Source: Lampris incognitus
Lineage: Eukaryota; Chordata; Actinopteri; Lampriformes; Lampridae
Direction of reading: 5' to 3'
Assembly (NCBI RefSeq): GCF_029633865.1
Contig: NC_079214.1
Location: 19,284,119 to 19,348,118 of the forward strand
Length of the DNA stretch: 64,000 nt
Shown: positions 1 through 9,771 of the stretch, in pieces
Numbering within the stretch: position 1 is the stretch's first letter
Layout: the number at the start of each line of letters is the position of its first letter
Program-made: the position numbers and the translations under genes
The notes under the pieces: generated by a model
Database searches by the model: none
What the model saw: only the letters and a program-made list of their open reading frames with translations
What the model was told of the DNA's origin: nothing

Positions 1-202
1 TTATTCGTAGACCGACAGATGAAGCAAACTGTTTTAAACGAAGGATGATTTTAAGGGGGAGCACTGGGGTGTCAGATGTCATACATTTGTCAAATGGTTT
101 ACATGGCCCACGGGTCAGGTGTGGGGAGGGGGGGCTTAGCAGAAGTTTGCTCAGGGCCCCAGGCAGGTCAGGACCAGCACTGATACTTTCTTACTATCTT
201 CA

Positions 203-465
203 CGGTGTTGATACGGATCTTAGACAGTGATCGTCACACAAGGTGCTGGTGATTAGGAAATAAAGATTTCTATAGTAAAACAGTGCTTCACAATAATAAT
301 GTTGGTGCAACTACAAGATTTGCTTGATTTTTTTTTACATGCATAGATAACTGAGATATAGTTTACTGTCTCTGCGGCATTGATACAGATCTTTCATAAA
401 TGCATTGAGTGTGAATGAAACGGTGCTGCACAACAACAATGTCGATGCAACTACAAGATTTGCAG
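203..465. repeat. diverged direct duplication
   Basis: Two related segments lie side by side. The word 'gcaactacaagatttgc' occurs at 307-323 and again at 447-463. It is preceded in both by a similar run (GTGCTTCACAATAATAATG against GTGCTGCACAACAACAATG). The 'tgatac.gatct' word at 209-220 recurs at 381-392. Spacing differs (140 against 172 bases), so indels followed the duplication. I see no gene in 1-660. Confidence 0.5.
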
Positions 466-836
466 AAAGAATAGTTTTACATGCAGATTATCAACGATAC
501 GAATTTCGCCGGTTACGACGTGCTATGCAGACTCATGTGCGCAAATGCGGCTGGTTTGGAGGGAGGGGTTGCGGGATGGGAGGATGGAGCTGAGCGAATT
601 GGGGAGGGGGGGTATTTGGAGGGTGTTTTGTCAAAATTGCTCACATCTCCAAAGATAACTGCTAAACCTAAGCCTAACCATAACCAGTGGCGCCCCCAAG
701 GGGTGGCCAGGGGTGGCCACGGCCACCCTGATACTATCCCTGGCCCCCCCCCGCTGCCCCCCCAGCCACGAGTCGCATATGCAGAATATGCTTCTGATGA
801 TGCATAATATGCTTCTATCTGATATTTTACATTAAG

Positions 837-1276
837 TTCTGTTCATTTAAACCTACTACTACTACTTTCGGCTGCTCCCGTTAGGGGTCGCCACAGCGGA
901 TCATCCGTTTCCATTTCTGCCTGTCTTCTGCGTCTTCCTCTGTCACACCAGCCACCTGCATGTCTTCCCTCACCACATCCATCTCTCTAGCTGCCTCTGG
1001 ACATGCTTTCCTCCTCTCCTTCTCCTTCGCCCAACAGTAGCATAGTTTCCACCGACACCCTGCTGGTTAACAGTACCGGTGGCGGTCGTTGGTAACCCGG
1101 GCCTCGACCGATCCGGTATGTAAGTCTTATTTATGATCCGCATATTTCATTTGGCAAAGATTTTACGCCGGATGCCCTTCCTGACGCAACCCTCCCCATT
1201 TGTCCGGGCTTGGGACCGGCACTAAGGATGCACTGGCTTGTGCATCCTCAGTGGCTGGGTTCTGTTCATTTAAACC
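837..1276 (-). mobile_element. internally deleted RTE derivative with target-site duplication
   Basis: The same 17-bp word TTCTGTTCATTTAAACC lies at 837-853 and 1260-1276. Between them, 854-985 matches the 3' end of the neighbouring full-length RTE copy (compare 1341-1470), starting with the TAC repeat tail. From about 986 to 1259 it matches that copy's 5' end (compare 4195-4472). The whole endonuclease and reverse transcriptase region is missing. The element therefore keeps both ends of RTE with no coding part, like a SINE derived from its partner LINE. It inserted into the hAT-like element. Confidence 0.8.
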
Positions 1277-1361
1277 AATAATGTATATTTTTCTTAACTC
1301 TCATATTGACAGTTTTCAACTAGCCTATACAGTATACTACTACTACTTTCAGCTGCTCCCG

Positions 1362-3443
1362 TTAGGGGTCGCCACAGCGGATCATCCGTTTCCATTTCTT
1401 CCTGTCTTCTGCGTCTTCCTCTGTCACACCAGCCACCTGCATGTCTTCCCTCACCACATCCATAAACCTCCTCTTTGGCCTTCCTCTTCTCCTCTTCCCT
1501 GGCAGCTCCATATTCAGCATCCTTCTCCCAATATACTCAGCATCTCTCCTCCACACATGTCCAAGCCATCTCAATCTTGCCTCTCTTGCTTTGTCTCCAA
1601 ACCGTCCAACCTGAGCGGTCCCTCTAATATAATCGTTCCTAATCCTGTCCTTCTTCGTTACTCCCAGTGAAAATCTTAGCATCTTCAACTCTGCCACCTC
1701 CAGCTCCGCCTCCTGTCTTTTCGTCAGTGCCACTGTCTCCAAACCATATAACATAGCTGGTCTCACAACCATCTTGTAAACTTTCCCTTTAACTCTTGCT
1801 GGTACCCTTCTGTCGCAAATCACTCCTGACACACTTCTCCACCCACTCCACCCTGCCTGCACTCTCTTCTTCACCTCTCTTCTGCACTCCCCGTTACTTT
1901 GGACAGTTGACCCCAAGTATTTAAACTCAAATGCCTTTGTCACCTCCACTCCTTGCATCCTGGCCATTCCACTGTCCTCTCTCTCATTCACGCATAGGTA
2001 TTCCGTCTTGCTCCTACTGACTTTCATTCCTCTTCTCTCCAGTGCATACCTCCACCTCTCCAGGCTCTCCTCAACCTGCACCCTACTCTCGCTACAGATC
2101 ACAATGTCATCCGCGAACATCATCATCCATGGAGACTCCTGCCTGATCTTGTCCGTCAACCTGTCCATCACCATTGCAAACAAGAAAGGGCTCAGAGCCG
2201 ATCCTTGATGTAATCCCACCTCCACCTTGAACCCATCTGTCATTCCAACCGCACACCTCACCATTGTCACACTTCCCTCATACGTATCCTGCACCACTCC
2301 TACATACTTCTCTGCAGCTCCTGACTTCCTCATACAATACCACACCTCCTCTCTCGGCACTCTGTCATAAGCTTTCTCTAAATCTACAAAGACACAATGC
2401 AACTCCTTCTGGCCTTCTCTGTACTTCTCAATCAACATTCTCAAAGCAAACATCGCATCTGTGGTGCTCTTTCGTGGCATGAACCCATACTGCTGCTCGC
2501 TGATCGTCACCTCTCCTCTTAACCTAGCTTCTATTACTCTTTCCCAAATCTTCATGCTGTGGCTGATCAACTTTATACCTCTGTAGTTGTTACAGTTCTG
2601 CACATCGCCCTTGTTCTTGAAAATCGGTACCAGTATGCTTCTTCTCCACTCCTCAGGCATCCTCTCACTTTCCAGGATTGTGTTAAACAATCTAGTTAAA
2701 AACTCCACTGCCATCTCTCCTAAACATCTCCATGCCTCCATAGGTATGTCATCAGGACCAACTGCCTTTCCATTCTTCATCCTCTTCATAGCTGCCCTCA
2801 CTTCCTCCTTGCTAATCCGCTGAACTTCCTGATTCACTATCCCTACATCATCCAACCTTCTCTCTCTCTCATTTTCTTCATTCATCAGCCCCTCAAAGTA
2901 TTCCTTCCACCTTCTTAGCACACTCTCCTCACTTGTCAGCACATTTCCATCTCTATCCTTGATTGCCCTAACTTGCTGCACATCCTTTGCAGCTTGGTCC
3001 CTCTGTCTAGCCAATCGGTACAAGTCCTTTTCTCCTTCCTTAGTGTCTAATCTGTCATACAACTCACCATATGCCTTTTCCTTTGCCTTTGCCACCTCTC
3101 TCTTTGCTTTACGCTGCATCTCCTTGTACTCCTGTCTACTTTCTTCATCTTTCTTACTATCCCACTTCTTCTTTGCCAACCTTTTCCTCTGTATAATTTG
3201 CTGTACTTCCTCATTCCACCACCAAGTCTCCTTGTCTTCCTTCCTCTGTCCTGATGACACACCAAGTACCTTCCTAGCTGTCTCCCTCACTATTTCTGCA
3301 GTGGTTGTCCAGCCATCTGGCAACTCTTCACTACCACCCAGTGCCTGTCTTAACTCCTGCCTGAACTCCACACAACAGTCTTCCTTCTTCAACTTCCACC
3401 ATTTGATCTTCGGCTGTGTCTTCACTCGCTTCCTCTTCTTGGT
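1362..3443 (-). CDS. RTE reverse transcriptase domain, 3' part of the single RTE ORF
   Basis: It is in frame with the upstream endonuclease segment after one TAG; the first codons read TKKRKRVKTQPKIKWWKL. The reverse transcriptase copies element RNA at the nicked target. Visible fingers/palm motifs are WRRSILVPIFKNKGD, NCNNYRGIKLISHSMK, QQYGFMPRKSTTDAMF, FVDLEKAYDRVPRE, GLHQGSALSPFLFAMVMD and the catalytic FADDIVICSE. A typical RTE C-terminus follows ([26 protein letters not shown]). About 690 codons are open without further stops, so this is a young copy. If the TAG were read through, the whole polyprotein would be 997 codons. It is transposon-derived and not a host gene. Confidence 0.88.
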   Translation of the reverse strand, partial: TKKRKRVKTQPKIKWWKLKKEDCCVEFRQELRQALGGSEELPDGWTTTAEIVRETARKVLGVSSGQRKEDKETWWWNEEVQQIIQRKRLAKKKWDSKKDEESRQEYKEMQRKAKREVAKAKEKAYGELYDRLDTKEGEKDLYRLARQRDQAAKDVQQVRAIKDRDGNVLTSEESVLRRWKEYFEGLMNEENERERRLDDVGIVNQEVQRISKEEVRAAMKRMKNGKAVGPDDIPMEAWRCLGEMAVEFLTRLFNTILESERMPEEWRRSILVPIFKNKGDVQNCNNYRGIKLISHSMKIWERVIEARLRGEVTISEQQYGFMPRKSTTDAMFALRMLIEKYREGQKELHCVFVDLEKAYDRVPREEVWYCMRKSGAAEKYVGVVQDTYEGSVTMVRCAVGMTDGFKVEVGLHQGSALSPFLFAMVMDRLTDKIRQESPWMMMFADDIVICSESRVQVEESLERWRYALERRGMKVSRSKTEYLCVNEREDSGMARMQGVEVTKAFEFKYLGSTVQSNGECRREVKKRVQAGWSGWRSVSGVICDRRVPARVKGKVYKMVVRPAMLYGLETVALTKRQEAELEVAELKMLRFSLGVTKKDRIRNDYIRGTAQVGRFGDKAREARLRWLGHVWRRDAEYIGRRMLNMELPGKRRRGRPKRRFMDVVREDMQVAGVTEEDAEDRKKWKRMIRCGDP

Positions 3444-4355
3444 CTACAAAGTCATCCTACAGACCACCATCCGATGCTGCCTAGCTACGTTCTCCCCTGT
3501 CACCACCTTGCAGTCTCCAATCCCTTTTAGATGGCACCTTCTACATAAGACATAGTCCACCTGTGTGCACTTTCCTCCACTCTTGTACGTCACCCTGTGT
3601 TCCTCCCTCTTCTTGAAATATGTATTCACCACAGCCATTTCCATCCTTTTCGCAAAATCGACCACCATCTGTCCTTCCACATTTCTCTTCTTGACTCCAT
3701 ACCTTCCCATCACCTCCTCATCACCTCTGTTCCCTTCACCAACATGTCCATTGAAGTTGGCTCCAATCACCACTCTCTCCTCCTTGGGTACCCTCTCCAC
3801 CATGGCGTCCAACTCACTCCAGAATTCTTCTTTTTCATCGATCTCACACCCAACTTGCGGGGCATATGCGCTGATAACATTCAGTAATAAACCTTCAATT
3901 TCCAGCTTCATACTCATCACTCTGTCTGACACTCTCTTCACCTCCAGCACGCTCTTGACATACTCTTCCTTCAGAATTACCCCTACCCCATTACTCCTCC
4001 CATTCACACCATGGTAGAAGAGTTTGAACCCACCTCCGATACTCCTGGCCTTACTCCCCTTCCACCTGGTCTCTTGCACACACAGTATGCCTACCTTTCT
4101 TCTTTCCATCATGTCAGCCAGCTCTCTCCCTTTACCAGTCATAGTGCCAACATTCAAAGTTCCAACTCTCACCTCCACATGCCTACCCTTCCTCCTCTCT
4201 AGCTGCCTCTGGACATGCTTTCCCCCTCTCCTTCTCCTTCGCCCAACAGTAGCATAGTTTCCACCGACACCCTGCTGGTTAACAGTACCGGTGGCGGTCG
4301 TTGGTAACCCGGGCCTCGACCGATCCGGTATGTAAGTCTTATTTATGATCCGCAT
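3444..4355 (-). CDS. RTE endonuclease domain, 5' part of the single RTE ORF
   Basis: This 303-codon stretch is an apurinic/apyrimidinic-type endonuclease, which nicks target DNA to prime reverse transcription. Recognisable motifs are VQETRWKGSKAR near residue 95 (catalytic E), GVGVIL, VISAYAPQVG, VVIGANFNGHVGEGN, TYKSGGKCTQVDYVL and a terminal RQHRMVVCRMTL. In active relatives the NFNGHVG motif reads DFNGHVG, so the acidic residue appears replaced by Asn. The stretch ends at an in-frame TAG (3444-3446), and the same frame continues directly into the reverse transcriptase region. This is therefore one ancestral ORF broken by one stop. The ATG at 4355 is the first in frame; the true start is not certain. 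Confidence 0.8.
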   Translation of the reverse strand: MRIINKTYIPDRSRPGLPTTATGTVNQQGVGGNYATVGRRRRRGGKHVQRQLERRKGRHVEVRVGTLNVGTMTGKGRELADMMERRKVGILCVQETRWKGSKARSIGGGFKLFYHGVNGRSNGVGVILKEEYVKSVLEVKRVSDRVMSMKLEIEGLLLNVISAYAPQVGCEIDEKEEFWSELDAMVERVPKEERVVIGANFNGHVGEGNRGDEEVMGRYGVKKRNVEGQMVVDFAKRMEMAVVNTYFKKREEHRVTYKSGGKCTQVDYVLCRRCHLKGIGDCKVVTGENVARQHRMVVCRMTL

Positions 4356-4728
4356 ATTTGATTTGGCAAAGATTTTACGCCGGATGCCCTTCCTGACGCA
4401 ACCCTCCCCATTTGTCCGGGCTTGGGACCGGCACTAAGGATGCACTGGCTTGTGCATCCTCAGTGGCTGGGTTAGCCTATACAGTATACTACAACAGCAT
4501 AATGAATTCCTGAAATTCAGTCATGGCTTTTGGTTTTGGTGTGCCACCCCAAGATTTTCAGTGGCCTCATTTGGCCACCCCTATGAAAAATTTCTGGGGG
4601 CGCCACTGACCATAACCCCAGCCGTAACCCCCCCCCCCCGCCCAGAGATAACCTTTTTCCGCTGGGAACCAAGAGTTTCCGCTACGTAGGTGGTTCGTGA
4701 TTTGACATTTGGTCGTCGTGAGTGTAAA

Positions 4729-4732
<4 letters not shown>

Positions 4733-4766
<34 letters not shown>
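4733..4766. repeat. (CA)n microsatellite
   Basis: A run of alternating CA dinucleotides, about 34 bp. It generates artificial open frames on both strands. Confidence 0.95.
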
Positions 4767-4767
<1 letters not shown>

Positions 4768-4989
4768 CTTCGACAACAGCGGTTGTGGCAATACATGTGC
4801 AGGTGAGCGCGCAGGAAAAGCATGCCAACGGGCGCGGGACCACACGGCAACGCGTCTGGATTCAGACACGTCGCTGGAGTCCGTCAGCCAATTAAAGCAA
4901 TTAGGCCTGCCCGGAGGCGGAATGATCCAGTTACAGAGAAGCCGCGGGAACAACGGATCTTTAGAGTTACTTAGCAGCCCGGGTTAGGC

Positions 4990-5560
4990 TTTCCTGCCTA
5001 CAGACTGCCAGAGGTACAGCATTTTAAAACACGCAACCCATCAGTGTGCGGGGCTACAGCACAGCCTCGCGTGTCAGTCGATCAAATTCATATGCAGCTC
5101 AAAGCGCCACGCGTGCAGCTGCAGATGGATGTTATACGCGTCACGGGAGACACCAATGCGTAAAAATTGGAAAAATGGGGGGGCGCAGCGGTCATATTTT
5201 CAGAAAGTATGATTCCGTCGGAAAGCCACACCCCGAGGGGTTTATATTGCGCAGTTCCGGACCATCAGCAGAGGCTCGGACGCGCACACAGGACGCACAG
5301 CGCAGCCGGAGGGGAGGGGGCACCGGCGGGATGGAGAGCCCCGCTAACACCGCTCCTCTCTCTCTCTCTACACGCGTTACCCCGCAGCCGCCCCCGAGCG
5401 CACGAGTCATCCGCGCTTGCCATAAGAAAACAAACAAACAAACAAACAAACAAACAAGCGCGCAGCTCCGGCGGACCGTCGCTATTCTCGTGACTTTGAG
5501 AGACTTGACTTTCCCGGACTTGTCGGTGCGCAAACGGCGCAACTACTTGTGATCTCCTTC
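4990..5560. promoter_or_regulatory. CpG-rich segment, candidate promoter or 5' exon region
   Basis: CpG dinucleotides are far denser here than in the surrounding AT-rich DNA, for example around 5270-5330 and 5380-5475. Short CT and AAAC runs interrupt it. The next gene on the + strand is the GnRH receptor, whose coding exon 1 begins just after a splice acceptor at about 9810, so it needs an upstream noncoding exon. This segment is the only obvious CpG-rich candidate upstream in the window. No TATA box or conserved protein was recognised; the 168-codon open frame here looks like chance in GC-rich DNA. Confidence 0.35.
5428..5457. repeat. (AAAC)n microsatellite
   Basis: Tandem AAAC units sit within the CpG-rich segment. 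Confidence 0.9.
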
Positions 5561-5608
5561 TCCAACTCCATCCTATTGTAGGTAGGTACAGTACAGTGTT
5601 TATTTGTA

Positions 5609-5611
<3 letters not shown>

Positions 5612-5660
<49 letters not shown>
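5612..5660. repeat. (TA)n microsatellite
   Basis: An uninterrupted alternating TA run of roughly 48 bp. Confidence 0.95.
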
Positions 5661-5661
<1 letters not shown>

Positions 5662-5674
5662 CATACATATTTGA

Positions 5675-5775
5675 CAGGGTGTTGTGTTGCTGTAAATCCC
5701 ACTGAGGCAAATTTGTAATTTGTGAAATTGGGCTATACAAATAAAATTGACTTGACTTGACTTGACTTTAAAGTC
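5675..5775 (+). repeat. 3' tail of a dispersed fish repeat ending in (GACTT)n
   Basis: The segment reads '...gaggcaaatttgtaatttgtgaaattgggctatacaaataaaattgacttgacttgac' in sense. The reverse complement of the same words is found at about 61893-61965, where the family extends for more than 1 kb. The GACTT tail is its simple-repeat 3' end. The family name was not assigned. Confidence 0.6.
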
Positions 5776-6130
5776 TTGGTCAGAGAAACCTAAATAGAGG
5801 CTTGTTCAGGCAAACATAGAAGATGGTGTCCTGTCCATTTTTCTCTATAATTTCCTACTTTAGCCCAAACGTACAGCACACACAGCCCAAGCCCTCGTGC
5901 TAAGCCTGACCGGCGCCTTGACAGGCAGGAAGACGTGTCACAACGGATCAACACACTTCCTCCCTCTTAAGACTGCATTTTGTTTGTTGGGGTTAGTTAT
6001 TTGGAGTATTTAGTCCTATACTGAAATGTTGGAATATATCTGGCACTCTGGGGATGTTTGATCATGAACTTCTCCACTCTGGACGCTGTATTTTTTATTT
6101 TCTTTCTCTTTATTTTAATTTTTTGCCTAC

Positions 6131-6418
6131 CAAAATAACCAGACTAACTGTGATCTGAACCTGAGCATAGGCAAAATAACCAGACAAACTGTGATCTGAA
6201 CCTGAGCATAGGCAAAATAACCAGACTACCTGTGATCTGAACCTGAGCATAGGCAAAATAACCAGACAAACTGTGATCTGAACCTGAGCATAGGCGAAAT
6301 AACCAGACTAACTGTGATCTGAACCTGAGCATAAGCAAAATAACCAGACTACCTGTGATCTGAACCTGAGCACAAGCAAAATAACCAGACTACCTGTGAT
6401 CTGAACCTGAGCAAAGGC
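6131..6418. repeat. 41-bp minisatellite, seven units
   Basis: Seven head-to-tail units start at 6131, 6172, 6213, 6254, 6295, 6336 and 6377. Each carries AAATAACCAGAC, CTGTGATCTGAACCTGAGCA and minor substitutions. Units differ at a few positions, for example ACTAACT, ACAAACT and ACTACCT. There are no spacers between units, so it is not a CRISPR array. Confidence 0.92.
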
Positions 6419-7149
6419 AATAGACTTAAACGGGGCATCAGCATGGTGCTCTCTCCCTGCATAACACCATATCACGTCATGTGTTTTGCTTGTATGCTCT
6501 TGGGGTTATGGTTACAGTGTGAGTGTGTGTGTGTATGTGGGGGGGAAACATGATGTTGGCCCTTGGTGGCACATGAGAAAAACGTGGTGCAGGCTAAGAA
6601 AGAAACCCTATAGGCATAGATTTACGTGTAGTGCGTTTGCAGACCGTGTGCACCGGAATGCCTTTAAAGCGCCACCGACTACCGCTATGCAGTCAAAGAC
6701 TCACAACGACAAGCAAGCGTCTCCGACGTCTGTTTGTAATTCTGCCTCGACAATAACGCAGTTCTGGTTGAAAACTGCCTTAAATGTAGCACGTTGCCCC
6801 GAACTTCTACAGAGGCCGCATGATCATTACAACCATGTGGCACTGAGTTCATCATGGGGGACATGAGGGCTTGTCTTCCGGCAGAGAGAAGGGCAAAGGG
6901 TGTCCACTGTTGTGGGATATGCCTGTTAGGTGACCTATTTGTAATATTCATTAAAAGAAAAGAGGGGGGCTTCAGTAAAATTACCCTGAAAAGCCTTATT
7001 CATAAACTAGAAGAGTACACACTCAGTAGAGTGCAAATCCCCGCCAGGCGTATCTCCCCTTATCCAGGGCTCGAATTAAGGCACCAAAAAAACAAAAAAC
7101 AAAAAACAGACAGACGAGGATTTAGCACTCAATTGTGGTATAAAACAGG

Positions 7150-7262
7150 GTTTTCAAATGTTTTGAATCACCGCAACCACGAGAGGTCCTTGACCTTACA
7201 GTCACAACTGTGCAACATTGTATTAGGCTGACAGGCTCAGCAGTACGCGAGATTAGCTCCGG
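7150..7262 (+). repeat. dispersed repeat, copy 1 of 2
   Basis: The words 'aaccacgagaggt', 'gtcacaactgtgcaac', 'ggctgacaggctcagcagt' and 'gagatta' recur in the same order at 7940-8040. The identity of the family is unknown. A CA-rich stretch follows both copies. Confidence 0.5.
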
Positions 7263-7840
7263 ACAGATGCACGCGCACACACGGACAGAAACACCGGTGC
7301 TTTTCTTGCCATTATAAGACTTTTGCACAGCGCCCAGGTCGATTGATCAGGAAATATGGAAAAGAGTTTTTAAATATGCAGCACTCAAGCTAAAACATTT
7401 ACCTAATAAAACGTTTTGCCTGTCAGTCTGTGGATGTGCAGCCCCCTAGACGGACCGTCTCACGCATGCGACCAAGTCTAACATGAACTTGCACTTTCCA
7501 AAAAGAAAAGGTTTCCTATGCCACTATTTTGGTCTAACCCTAACTCTGTCTTTATTTTCATAATATAATAAAGCTGGAGAAACTGTTTACGCTGGCTCAT
7601 GCCGGACTCACATCTACAGTTGACTCAGATCGGGCAGCGACAAGAACGTGCAACACTTCCTGTTTTGACTGCAACCCAGAGGAAGTTGTTCCTTTATGAC
7701 TTAAACATTTTTTTTGTGGATTGTCAGCATTATTTTATTAACTTTTTTTAATCATGTCGCTGGCCGATCCGAGTACGCCGTACATGTGCGTCGCGCATGC
7801 GCACCTTTGACAACGCAGCGACAGAGAGCAGCGTTGGTCG

Positions 7841-7841
<1 letters not shown>

Positions 7842-7904
<63 letters not shown>
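7842..7904. repeat. (GA)n microsatellite
   Basis: About 60 bp of alternating GA. Frames reading through it give meaningless RE or LS repeats. Confidence 0.95.
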
Positions 7905-7908
<4 letters not shown>

Positions 7909-7939
7909 GAGGGGGAGCGGCGATAGCGAGAACAAACGA

Positions 7940-8035
7940 TTCGATGATTTTGAATCATCGCAACCACGAGAGGTTCTTCATCATACACTCATAACTGCAC
8001 AAATTTTTAGGTTGATAGGTCCAGCAGTTTGTGAG

Positions 8036-8040
<5 letters not shown>
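7940..8040 (+). repeat. dispersed repeat, copy 2 of 2
   Basis: This is homologous to 7150-7262. It shares GCAACCACGAGAGGTTCTT, 'ctcataactgcacaa' and 'ggttgataggtccagcagtttgtgagatta', then runs into a (CA)n tract. The tract is probably the repeat's 3' simple tail. Confidence 0.5.

Positions 8041-8102
<62 letters not shown>
8039..8102. repeat. (CA)n microsatellite
   Basis: A 64-bp run of alternating AC that follows the dispersed repeat copy. Nothing gene-like was seen between 8103 and 9240. Confidence 0.95.
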
Positions 8103-8104
<2 letters not shown>

Positions 8105-9245
8105 CCAAACGTATAATACAAGTTTATAGGTGAAACAGTGGTCTTCTGTGAGTAAATGTGAAGGAATGAGCACTGCTGGGCACTTTTACAGTAAATTATA
8201 GATGACCAACATGCAAGGCCAGGATGACGTTTTGAAATGTAATCCATCAATGGTTATTGATCACCTGACTAAAACTGTTATTTAGTAACCAAATCTGTTA
8301 GGCAGCAGCATCCATTTTACTCTGATTTAAATTACACCGAGTTACACTTAAATTATTTCCTCTTCAGCTGTTGGACCGGATTACAGTATACATGCCTTCG
8401 GGAGATAAAGAAAAAAGGGGCCAATTATTACGCTTTGCAAGCCCCAATTTGATCATCGCCTCGTTGTCAACAGTAATAACCATTAAGTGCAATTACCTCG
8501 AATTAACCAATAAGACGTTTGTGCCTATCAAAATCATAATAAGGTTATTCAGTTTAAACGTGTTCCGTACCAACTGACCGACCCACCCATTAAAAATGAT
8601 CCATATTCTGATGACTGCAACATGTGATCTACTCGCCAACTACTGACAACAACTAGCCCAACATGTGTTTTGTGAGGATACAAACATGACAAAAACCAAT
8701 TTAGCATCTTAAATTTAGCAGCAACCAGGCCTCTAATAGGTTGAATGTGAAGCAGTTTAGTATGCGAAGCTGAACTTGAGTCATTTCCTGTCTGATGAAG
8801 AGCACTTCATTCAAATTCTCCCTCATCTGCTGTGGAGGGATGACGCATGCCCCATTAGCCGCTGTCATAACTATCATTGACTGTCAGTAGGAAGACTGCA
8901 GCTCCTCTTCTATGGAAATCAGTCGCTTCGACTGGGATCTTATGAAAATGACCATTCTTCCCATGCATACCTGTAATCAAAAATAGCTTATTTCACAACA
9001 GTTTATCCTTGTCAATCAACCCCCCCCATTGTTCTCATCTCATGTGTCTTGTTTGTGAAGTATCTTTGTAGTATTCATCTTAGAAAACTGTTACAGAATT
9101 TAGATATTAATACACAGTTATAAATGTAGTTAGCTGAAATTACTGTTATAATTGATTTGGCGTAATGGACAAAAATTAACTATTGGAAAACACATTGTGT
9201 GAACTATTTACCACAAACATAGACTACTGAGTAAAGAGGCTGAAT

Positions 9246-9260
9246 ATGTATGTATGTATG

Positions 9261-9331
<71 letters not shown>

Positions 9332-9348
9332 AAATAAATAAATAAATA

Positions 9349-9381
<33 letters not shown>

Positions 9382-9382
9382 G
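9246..9382. repeat. compound microsatellite (TATG, TA, CA, TG, AAAT, CA, TA)
   Basis: Successive blocks of TATG, TA, CA, TATG/TG, AAAT, CA and TA follow one another. The CA block followed by a TG block makes the centre self-complementary, so a hairpin is possible. Several frames through it are open but are repeat artefacts. Confidence 0.92.
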
Positions 9383-9771
9383 TGTCGTCCCCCATATTTC
9401 CTTGTAGTTATAGCTATCAAGTAAATTATTCATTCAATAGCTTTTATTTAACAAATTACTATATTATTACAATATTACAATAATAATTATAAGCACTACA
9501 AATACAACAGCCTGCAGACACTGAATTAGTTTGCTTATTGTCATATAATTAAAATGGTTTGTGCATCTCCCAAGTTTTCACACACTGTTGGAAACTGTTC
9601 CTTCTTTTCGCCTCACCGCTCAGTGAGGTGAAAAAGAAAGGCGTATACACATGCTGTACGCTTATTACTTCCTCATGATAGGCAATTATACTATTCATTC
9701 CTGCCATGTATTTCAGTGGTATGTGTGCGTATACATGTAGATGTGCGTCCACTTTTTGACATGACTCACAT

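Larger units (their letters stand above)
1321..4492 (-). mobile_element. near full-length RTE-clade LINE
   Basis: A 20-bp target-site duplication TAGCCTATACAGTATACTAC at 1321-1340 and 4473-4492 brackets a 3.13-kb element read on the minus strand. It has a 5' region (about 4356-4472), an endonuclease domain, a reverse transcriptase domain and a very short 3' UTR ending in a few TAG/TAC triplets. That layout, with one ORF, a short tail and no poly(A), is usual for RTE elements such as Expander and BovB. It sits inside the hAT-like element at 685-4608. Shorter copies of the family occur at 12062-13129 and about 61130-61548. Confidence 0.88.
677..4616. mobile_element. non-autonomous hAT-like DNA transposon split by RTE insertions
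   Basis: The left terminus CAGTGGCGCCCCC (685-697) is the exact reverse complement of the right terminus GGGGGCGCCACTG (4596-4608). Both are flanked by the same 8-bp word ACCATAAC (677-684 and 4609-4616). An 8-bp duplication with CAGTG-type ends is typical of the hAT superfamily. Removing the two RTE insertions leaves about 350 bp with no coding capacity, so the original element was a short MITE. It is the oldest layer of a three-level nest. Confidence 0.8.

Noticed and set aside
1362-3425. 687-codon open frame as a host gene
   Set aside because: Its motifs ([24 protein letters not shown]) are RTE reverse transcriptase, and TSDs bracket the element.
5046-5552. 168-codon frame in the CpG-rich segment
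   Set aside because: No recognisable domain; composition and simple repeats explain the open frame.
6131-6418. Regular repeats resembling a CRISPR array
   Set aside because: Units are contiguous 41-bp copies with no unique spacers, in an animal genome.
7714-8250. Several open frames of RERERE, LSLSLS, THTHTH or VCVCVC type
   Set aside because: They are reading-frame artefacts of the GA and CA microsatellites.
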